Shown here: piece by piece, positions 7,793-12,898 of the stretch
Layout: the number at the start of each line of letters is the position of its first letter
How positions within the stretch are numbered: position 1 is the stretch's first letter
Source: Desulfobacterales bacterium
GTDB lineage: Bacteria > Desulfobacterota > Desulfobulbia > Desulfobulbales > BM004
Length of the DNA stretch: 12,898 nucleotides
Reading direction: 5' to 3'
Assembly (NCBI GenBank): GCA_012974315.1
Contig: JAAXQI010000076.1
Location: 1-12,898, forward strand
The notes under the pieces: generated by a model
What the model saw: the letters and a program-made list of their open reading frames with translations, nothing else
Databases searched by the model: none
Told to the model about the DNA's origin: nothing
Position numbers and translations under genes: made by a program

Positions 7793-7816
7793 GGGGAAAT
7801 TGTTTTGCCCCTGTCA
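7787..7816 (+). promoter_or_regulatory. Hairpin in the leader of rnc
   Basis: TGAC-A-AGGGG (7787-7796) pairs with CCCCT-GTCA (7808-7816), giving nine base pairs with one bulged A (7791) around an 11-base loop. It ends 18 bases before the rnc ATG and just before its ribosome binding site. In E. coli, RNase III cuts a stem-loop in its own mRNA leader and so limits its own synthesis. This hairpin is in the right place for such control but is shorter than a typical RNase III substrate, so the role is a guess. The paired bases are seen directly. Confidence 0.45.
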
Positions 7817-7820
7817 CAAT

Positions 7821-7826
7821 GGGAAG
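7821..7826 (+). promoter_or_regulatory. Ribosome binding site of rnc
   Basis: GGGAAG ends 8 bases before the ATG at 7835. It decides in favour of this start over an in-frame TTG at 7805, which lies inside the leader hairpin and has no Shine-Dalgarno sequence. Confidence 0.6.
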
Positions 7827-7834
7827 ATGTTGTT

Positions 7835-8599
7835 ATGAAAACTATCGAACAGTTGATAAGCGAAAACAGGGAAAATTTGCGCGATTTTGAAGGGTCGCTC
7901 GGCTATAAGTTTGCTGATATTGCTCTTCTGCAGCAAGCGCTCATCCACAGTTCATTTGGTTTCGAGCAGCTTCGGGATGGGCAGAATAATGAAACATTGG
8001 AGTTTCTAGGCGATGCTGTCCTTGATCTGGCTGTCAGTGATATCCTTTTTAATATGTATCCAGGCATAAGAGAGGGTGAACTGACTAAAATGCGGGCCGG
8101 ATTGGTCAAAGAAGCCACCCTGGCTGAAATGGCCCAGACCATCACGATAGGGGATTTTCTCTTGCTTGGCAAAGGTGAAGAATCCTCCCAAGGCAGAAAA
8201 AAAGCCTCGATACTGGCCAGTGCTTTTGAGGCACTCTTGGGAGCAATTTATCTTGACAGAGGGTATGAAAATAGCCTCCGGTTTATCCGGAGCCATTTTA
8301 CTCCATTGCTTCCTGTTAAGAAGGAAGGAATGCTGCTTGATGATGCCAAAAGCCATTTGCAGGAAAAACTCCAGGAGGAGTTTAATCAGGCCCCAACCTA
8401 TCTTCTTGATTCTGAAGATGGTCCGGACCATGCAAAGAGATTCACTGTCTCGGCCAGGTTTATGGATGCGGTCCTGGGCATCGGCTCTGGCAGCAGCAAG
8501 AAGGTGGCTGAGCAGCGGGCAGCGCAGGCTGCCCTTGATGCTCTTGATTCCTGGTGGGAGCAACTCACGAAAACAGATCATCATAGCAAGCCCCAATAG
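7835..8599 (+). CDS. rnc: Ribonuclease III
   Basis: RNase III cuts double-stranded RNA, chiefly rRNA precursors and structured mRNA leaders, as a dimer. The protein has 254 residues, somewhat longer than the 226 of E. coli because of N- and C-terminal extensions. The signature block NETLEFLGDAVLDL gives metal ligands E56 and D60. The second catalytic block is ILASAFEALLGAIYLDRG with E132. A double-stranded RNA-binding domain follows at about 168-240 (AKSHLQEKLQEEF to KKVAEQRAAQAALDAL). One oddity: most RNase III proteins have Asp in the second block (ADxFEA; D114 of E. coli, D107 of Aquifex), whereas here the position is Ser129 (codon AGT, 8219-8221). The other three acidic residues remain. 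Ribosome binding site and domain alignment favour ATG 7835. The radical SAM gene follows after 57 bases. Confidence 0.95.
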   Translation: MKTIEQLISENRENLRDFEGSLGYKFADIALLQQALIHSSFGFEQLRDGQNNETLEFLGDAVLDLAVSDILFNMYPGIREGELTKMRAGLVKEATLAEMAQTITIGDFLLLGKGEESSQGRKKASILASAFEALLGAIYLDRGYENSLRFIRSHFTPLLPVKKEGMLLDDAKSHLQEKLQEEFNQAPTYLLDSEDGPDHAKRFTVSARFMDAVLGIGSGSSKKVAEQRAAQAALDALDSWWEQLTKTDHHSKPQ

Positions 8600-8656
8600 A
8601 AAACTTAATCCATGAATCGCCAGGTATCTCCATTCAGGCAATAGACTGATAAGTAT

Positions 8657-9673
8657 ATGTCGCTTCTTGTAATTCCAATTTTTATAGCACACCAGGGGTG
8701 CCCACACCTTTGCATTTTCTGTGACCAGCACACAATAACCGGCCATTCAGTCTTGGAAGACGGACCAGTCAGTCCTGCGACTGTTAAAGAGACCATAGAT
8801 CAATGGCTGGAACATCCCAGGAAAAAACAAAGAAATGATGTGCAGGTGGCCTTTTATGGCGGCAGCTTCACCGGGCTTCCCATGGAAAGACAAAAAGATC
8901 TGCTGGACGCGGTTAAGTCGTATATTGATAATGGACAGGTCAACTCCATCAGGATTTCTACACGACCAGATTATATTGATGAAAATATTGTTGCCTTTTT
9001 GCAGGAACACTCTGTGTCCATTGTTGAACTTGGCATCCAGTCTCTTGATCTGAGTGTTCTGGAAGCCAGTGCAAGGGGGCACTCGGTTGAACAGTCGGAA
9101 AGTGCAATACATCTTCTCAAGGCGAAAGGCTTTACCGTTGGCGCCCAGCTTATGTGTGGACTGCCACAGGACAGTACCAGCAAGCTGCTGGCTACAACAA
9201 AAAGAGTTGCAGTCCTTGCACCGGATTTTGTCAGGATATATCCAGCCCTGGTTATCAAAGGAAGTGGGCTTGAGAAATTATACCGGGATGGAAGTTACGC
9301 CCCCTTATCATTATTAAAGGCAGTGGCACTTACGTGCAGAATGAAAAATATTTTTGCTGAGCATCATATAAAAGTGGTGCGGATGGGGCTTCAGCCCTCT
9401 CAGGAATTGGAGAAAAAGGTGGTGGCCGGGCCTTATCATCCAGCATTTGGCGAGCTTGTTATTGCACGGGCTCTCTTTAAGCAGGCCAGAAAATTATTAG
9501 GTGTGACAGTTCATAACAGGCAAAGACGTTTATCTCTTGCTGCTGCAGATGAGTCCGCATTTCGCGGTCCAGGAAATGTCAGCATGAAGAGATTGGCTGG
9601 ACTTGGTTTGCTGGATGGAGTTGAACTGGTTTTTGATAAGGATCAGGCAAGAAATTCAGTTATGGTTTATTAG
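8657..9673 (+). CDS. Radical SAM protein, short Elp3-like family linked to rnc
   Basis: A 338-residue radical SAM protein. C15, C19 and C22 (GCPHLCIFC, a CX3CX2C motif) bind the 4Fe-4S cluster that cleaves S-adenosylmethionine. Further blocks are FYGGSFTGLP (SAM-binding GGE-like turn), IRISTRPDYI, VELGIQSLDLSVL and GAQLMCGLPQD, then VRIYPALVIKGSGLEKLYRDGSYAPLS. These match the catalytic half of Elp3 and HemN-like proteins. The GNAT acetyltransferase domain of true Elp3 is absent; the C-terminal 90 or so residues are something else. Similar short proteins lie between rnc and smc in Clostridia (recalled, not searched). The substrate is unknown; tRNA modification is a reasonable guess from the Elp3 relationship and from the rnc and ABC-F neighbours. 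No ribosome binding site is obvious before ATG 8657. The gap to the ABC-F start is 26 bases. Confidence 0.88.
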   Translation: MSLLVIPIFIAHQGCPHLCIFCDQHTITGHSVLEDGPVSPATVKETIDQWLEHPRKKQRNDVQVAFYGGSFTGLPMERQKDLLDAVKSYIDNGQVNSIRISTRPDYIDENIVAFLQEHSVSIVELGIQSLDLSVLEASARGHSVEQSESAIHLLKAKGFTVGAQLMCGLPQDSTSKLLATTKRVAVLAPDFVRIYPALVIKGSGLEKLYRDGSYAPLSLLKAVALTCRMKNIFAEHHIKVVRMGLQPSQELEKKVVAGPYHPAFGELVIARALFKQARKLLGVTVHNRQRRLSLAAADESAFRGPGNVSMKRLAGLGLLDGVELVFDKDQARNSVMVY

Positions 9674-9699
9674 TTTTTTAGTCACTATTTATTCTTCTC

Positions 9700-11676
9700 A
9701 TGCTAACTGTAAACAACCTTGAAATAATTTACGGCGACAAACTGCTCTTTAATAACGTCTCAGTCCGGATCAATGACAATGACCGTATAGGTCTGGCTGG
9801 AGTTAATGGTGCCGGAAAATCGACCCTTCTCAAGATCATCGGTGGCATTTCAGAAACCGACCCTGGAGTAGTAAAGCGGCCTAAACGGCTCAGTGTGGCC
9901 TATCTGCCCCAGGAGGCCACCGCCATTGATACGGGAAGAACCATCTACCAGGAGGCGGAAAATGCCTTTGCCGAGGCCCTGATCATGCAGCAGGACCTTG
10001 ATGAAATCAACCGGCAGCTTGCTGCGGTTGACCCTGAAAATCCTGTGTACAGCAGCCTGCTGAAACAGCAGGGTGAACTGCAGCACCGGTTGGAAAGGGT
10101 TGATATTTTCAGGGTGCAGTCCAAGATAGAAAAAGTACTCATGGGGCTCGGATTTTCGGTGGAGGATTTTGACCGCCCGAGCAATACGCTAAGCGGCGGC
10201 TGGCTCATGCGGCTCATGCTCGCCAAGCTTTTGCTTGCCATGCCAGACCTGTTACTCCTTGATGAGCCCACCAATCATCTCGACCTTGATTCTTTGACCT
10301 GGGTGGAAAATTTTTTGACGAATTATGATGGCGGTCTGGTGATTATTTCCCATGACCGAACTTTCCTGGATCTGGTGACAACAACTACCTGGGAGATCAG
10401 TTTGGGGCGGTTGTCCGTTTTTAAAGGGAATTATTCAAAATACGTTGAAGATAAAGAAGTACGCATGCAGGTTGAAAGGGCTGCCTATGCCAATCAGCAG
10501 GCCCAGATCAAGCAGACCATGCGTTTTGTACAGCGGTTTCGTGCCAAGTCAACCAAGGCTAAACAGGTGCAAAGCCGCATGAAGCAGTTGTCACGCATGG
10601 AACGGATTGAGCTTGGAGAAACCGAGCAGGAAGTCTCCTTTCGTTTTCCGCCAGCTGCTTCAAGCGGTCGCCTGGCCCTGGACATTGAATCTCTGGTGAA
10701 GTTATACGAGGATAAACAGGTGTTTCAAGATGTTACGTTTCAACTGCAGCGGGGAGACAAATTGGCGGTGGTGGGTGTGAATGGAGCCGGAAAGTCAACC
10801 CTGATGCGAATCCTTGCCGGACTGGAAAGTCAGGATGAGGGCAAAGTGAAGTTAGGTCATAATGTCAAAATTTCCTACTTTGGTCAGCATCAGGCACAGG
10901 AACTTGAGTCGAGTTTCACCGCCCTGCAGACCCTGGCGGCAGTTGCCGGGGACATGACAATTACGCAAATACGGAGTCTGCTCGGTGCCTTTTTGTTCAG
11001 GGGCGAAGAGGTGGACAAGAAAGTGCAGGTGCTCTCAGGCGGTGAAAAAAGCAGGCTTGCCCTGGCAAAGATGATAGTGCAGCCCGCCAATCTTCTTATA
11101 CTCGATGAGCCCACAAATCATCTTGATATGAGTTCCCAGGAAATTCTGCAGGAAGCCATGGCGCAATATGACGGGACCATTATCATCGTGTCGCACAACA
11201 GGCATTTCGTTAACCGGTTTGTCAACAGGGTTCTGGAGATAAAGGCAGGTAAATCCACCCTTTATGAAGGGAACATCGAAGATTATCTTTTTAAACTGAA
11301 AACTCTCCAGGAAAAAGAATTTGCAAGTCGGATAGAAGAAGAGAAGACAGCAGTTAGCGAGCAGCCTGCAAAGCAGAAGGGAAAGGCGGCCAGACAGGAG
11401 CAGGCCAGAATCAGGCAGGCAAAAAGCAAAAATCTCAACCCCTTGAAAAAAGAGGTGGTCCAGGCTGAAGAGGAGATCGGTTCCCTGGAAACGCGTAAAA
11501 AAGAACTGGAGCAGCTCATGGCTGACCCAGAGCTCTACCAGGACCAGGATAAGTTTACCGAGTGTAGCAAGGAGTATAACTTGCTGGAGCGGAAACTGAA
11601 GCGGTTGTACCAACGCTGGGAAGAAATCCAGGCCAGGATTGAAGCAGTTGAGTCAGAATTTGTAGATCTGCCTTAA
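9700..11676 (+). CDS. ABC-F family ATPase, YheS/Uup-like ribosome-associated factor
   Basis: This soluble ABC protein has two nucleotide-binding domains in one chain and no membrane segment, so it is not a transporter. The first domain has Walker A at 34-42 (GVNGAGKST, K40), signature LSGGWLMRLML and Walker B LLLLDEPTNHLDLDS. The second has Walker A at 359-367 (K365), signature LSGGEKSRLALAKM and Walker B LLILDEPTNHLDMSS. Both keep the catalytic Glu after Asp. The linker holds the ABC-F arm with RFRAKSTKAKQVQSRMKQL, the segment that contacts P-site tRNA. The last 130 or so residues form a highly charged coiled coil, as in YheS and Uup. ABC-F proteins relieve stalled or misfolded ribosome states; some give antibiotic resistance, but nothing here points to that role. 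At 658 residues the length is normal. The ATG at 9700 lacks a Shine-Dalgarno sequence. It is probably cotranscribed with rnc and the radical SAM gene. Confidence 0.95.
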   Translation: MLTVNNLEIIYGDKLLFNNVSVRINDNDRIGLAGVNGAGKSTLLKIIGGISETDPGVVKRPKRLSVAYLPQEATAIDTGRTIYQEAENAFAEALIMQQDLDEINRQLAAVDPENPVYSSLLKQQGELQHRLERVDIFRVQSKIEKVLMGLGFSVEDFDRPSNTLSGGWLMRLMLAKLLLAMPDLLLLDEPTNHLDLDSLTWVENFLTNYDGGLVIISHDRTFLDLVTTTTWEISLGRLSVFKGNYSKYVEDKEVRMQVERAAYANQQAQIKQTMRFVQRFRAKSTKAKQVQSRMKQLSRMERIELGETEQEVSFRFPPAASSGRLALDIESLVKLYEDKQVFQDVTFQLQRGDKLAVVGVNGAGKSTLMRILAGLESQDEGKVKLGHNVKISYFGQHQAQELESSFTALQTLAAVAGDMTITQIRSLLGAFLFRGEEVDKKVQVLSGGEKSRLALAKMIVQPANLLILDEPTNHLDMSSQEILQEAMAQYDGTIIIVSHNRHFVNRFVNRVLEIKAGKSTLYEGNIEDYLFKLKTLQEKEFASRIEEEKTAVSEQPAKQKGKAARQEQARIRQAKSKNLNPLKKEVVQAEEEIGSLETRKKELEQLMADPELYQDQDKFTECSKEYNLLERKLKRLYQRWEEIQARIEAVESEFVDLP

Positions 11677-11739
11677 TGGTTCATATGTTTACTGGACATC
11701 TTGACCTTTTAGGAATCATTTACGAGTCATGATTGATAG

Positions 11740-11757
11740 ACATATCAGCAGATATGT
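11740..11757. repeat. Perfect 7-bp inverted repeat in the convergent gap
   Basis: ACATATC (11740-11746) and GATATGT (11751-11757) flank a 4-base loop, AGCA. It is A+T-rich and followed by no T run on either strand. It lies in the 167-base gap between the ABC-F gene and the sulfatase gene. It could be a weak transcript-end hairpin or a binding site; nothing further can be said. Confidence 0.3.
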
Positions 11758-11765
11758 GGAGTTCT

Positions 11766-11800
11766 AAAATAGAAAAGCAGAGCCATTTCTGACCCTGCCT
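11766..11800 (-). terminator. Intrinsic terminator of the sulfatase gene
   Basis: On the minus strand GCAGGGTC (11798-11791) pairs with GGCTCTGC (11784-11777), eight pairs including two G-U pairs, around a 6-base loop. TTTTCTATTTT follows directly (11776-11766). It lies about 45 bases after the sulfatase stop. On the plus strand the G-U pairs become A-C mismatches, so it would not serve the ABC-F gene equally well. No separate plus-strand terminator was seen for the ABC-F gene. Confidence 0.6.
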
Positions 11801-11843
11801 CAATACAACTTTTTTATCATTTAATACCTTATAAAAAGTGCCA

Positions 11844-12898
11844 TCAATTTTCACCGGACAGGTCAAATGAAATATCGAGCACCTCGTTATCTAGCTTGTA
11901 CTGTTCCCACAACGCGACCATGTCTTTACGCTTATCCGGATACTGTTTGCTGAGATCATTGAGTTCACCGGGATCGTTTTTTAAATTGAACAACTCCCAA
12001 TCCCCAGTGCCAAAAGGTTTCGGCATAAAGAGAATTTTCCAATCGCCGTCAAAATAAGCTTTTTGGCCAAACAGCTCATAACCGACCTTGTCGGCTTCTG
12101 TATAGGGCACGAATGCTTTTCCTGCGAACAGGTCCAGCACGGACCTGCCCTGCATGGGCCTTACCTTACGACCGTTAAACTTTTCAGCATGATCAACGCC
12201 TGCCAGGTCGAGCAGCGTCGGCATGATGTCCCGCACATGGAGGAACGCATGATTCATACTGCCTTCATTGGCTTTCCTGCCCGGACTTTTTACTATCAAT
12301 GGCGCTTTGATGCCACCTTCGGAGGTAAATGCCTTAAACATGCGGCTGGGCGCCATGCTGGCCTGGAACCAGCCCGGCCCAGGCTCAATAAAGGAATTTT
12401 TCAGGCCTCGATTTTCCAGGCTGTTATCAAAAGAATTCATATACTCATCGGTTTGACCCGGATAGACCGTTTTCGGATGGCCGTTGGCGCCGTTATCCGA
12501 GAAAAAGAGGATCATGGTATTGTCGTATTCGCCGATCTCTTTCAAGTAATCAAAGACCCGCTTGATCTGCTCGTCCATGTAGTCTATCATCGCCGCATAC
12601 ACTTCCATGTCGCGGGCGGCTTCCTGTCTCTCCTCTAAGGACATACTGTCCCAGGCTTTTACCGATGACAAACGCGGAAAAGGTTTAGCGTCTTTATGTA
12701 TGATTCCAAGATTTTTCAGCCCCTGTAATCTTTTTTCACGCAATGCATCCCATCCTTTATCATACGTACCTTTATATTTTTCTATATACTCTTTAGGGGC
12801 GTGCAGGGGATCGTGCGGAGCTGTATACGAAAGGTAAGCAAAGAACGGTTTGTCATCTCGATGGTCTCTTTTCATCCATTTCAATTCCCCTTTTTCAA
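11844..12898 (-). CDS. Arylsulfatase (AtsA-like), C-terminal two thirds, cut by window end
   Basis: Sulfatases hydrolyse sulfate esters with a formylglycine made from Cys or Ser in a CxPxR or SxPxR motif. That N-terminal motif lies beyond the window edge: the frame is open through base 12898, so the TTG at 12884 is not the start. The 351 residues present contain the conserved histidine block APHDPLHAP (12819-12796), the metal-binding SDNGANG (12500-12480) and EGGIKAP with the active-site lysine (near 12302-12320). They also contain SFDNSLENRGLKNSF, APSRMFKAF and a C-terminal block GDWKILFMPKP with LKNDPGELNDLS. The pattern closely resembles Pseudomonas aeruginosa AtsA as I recall it. Cellular location cannot be told without the N terminus. 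It is transcribed towards the ABC-F gene and has its own terminator. The substrate and the nature of residue 1 of the active-site motif are unknown. Confidence 0.92.
   Translation of the reverse strand, partial: EKGELKWMKRDHRDDKPFFAYLSYTAPHDPLHAPKEYIEKYKGTYDKGWDALREKRLQGLKNLGIIHKDAKPFPRLSSVKAWDSMSLEERQEAARDMEVYAAMIDYMDEQIKRVFDYLKEIGEYDNTMILFFSDNGANGHPKTVYPGQTDEYMNSFDNSLENRGLKNSFIEPGPGWFQASMAPSRMFKAFTSEGGIKAPLIVKSPGRKANEGSMNHAFLHVRDIMPTLLDLAGVDHAEKFNGRKVRPMQGRSVLDLFAGKAFVPYTEADKVGYELFGQKAYFDGDWKILFMPKPFGTGDWELFNLKNDPGELNDLSKQYPDKRKDMVALWEQYKLDNEVLDISFDLSGEN

Noticed and set aside
7786..7814. Plus-strand promoter for rnc using TTGACA
   Set aside because: At 16-18 bases downstream the sequence is C-rich (around CCCCTGTC), with no -10 resemblance.
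7805..7834. TTG start for rnc
   Set aside because: It lies in the leader hairpin loop, has no Shine-Dalgarno sequence and adds ten unusual residues; GGGAAG is placed for ATG 7835.
8612..8644. Ten-codon reading frame between rnc and the radical SAM gene
   Set aside because: Too short, with no ribosome binding site or recognisable leader-peptide pattern.
8006..8746. 246-codon open frame on the minus strand across rnc and the radical SAM start
   Set aside because: Overlaps two conserved genes in antisense, and its translation has no recognisable motifs.
11808..11839. ACTTTTTTAT / ATAAAAAGT inverted repeat as a terminator
   Set aside because: The stem is only A-T rich with a bulge and a 13-base loop, so it would be weak. 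The G+C-containing hairpin at 11777-11798 is a better candidate.
12063..12638. 191-codon open frame on the plus strand opposite the sulfatase
   Set aside because: The minus strand carries clear sulfatase motifs throughout; this frame is a shadow.

Overview
The window looks like core chromosome of a Gram-negative bacterium with moderate G+C content. The gene content and the style of the proteins suggest Desulfobacterota, possibly a Desulfobulbales-type sulfate reducer. The signs are a GlcF-like CCG-domain Fe-S protein among housekeeping genes, valS followed by nadC, and an rnc-linked radical SAM gene. The assignment is inference; no 16S or marker phylogeny is available here. I see no CRISPR array, insertion sequence, phage or att site.

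Layout. Plus strand, 1-1441: the 3' end of lnt (apolipoprotein N-acyltransferase), then prfB (release factor 2), which carries the classic programmed +1 frameshift at codon 24. 1544-2824: a CCG-domain iron-sulfur protein of the GlcF type with no visible FAD partner, followed by a terminator-like hairpin. 2941-3984: an HD-domain dNTP triphosphohydrolase (Dgt family). 4036-7576: valS and nadC, 16 bases apart. 7604-7726: a minus-strand tRNA-Cys(GCA) with its own intrinsic terminator, facing nadC head-on. 7835-11676: rnc, an Elp3-like radical SAM gene lacking the acetyltransferase domain, and an ABC-F ATPase, closely spaced and probably cotranscribed. 11844-12898: minus-strand arylsulfatase, cut by the window edge, with a terminator behind it that faces the ABC-F gene.

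How the genes fit together: most serve translation and RNA metabolism (RF2, ValRS, tRNA-Cys, RNase III, the ABC-F ribosome factor, and perhaps the radical SAM protein). Around them are cofactor synthesis (NadC), nucleotide-pool control (Dgt), envelope lipoprotein maturation (Lnt) and catabolism (Fe-S subunit, sulfatase). I found no clearly new multi-gene system. The points most worth a second look are the variant RF2 frameshift site, a serine in RNase III where the family usually has a metal-site aspartate, a hairpin in the rnc leader that overlaps possible -35 elements, the uncharacterised radical SAM protein beside rnc, the Fe-S subunit without a partner, and the general weakness of Shine-Dalgarno sequences.
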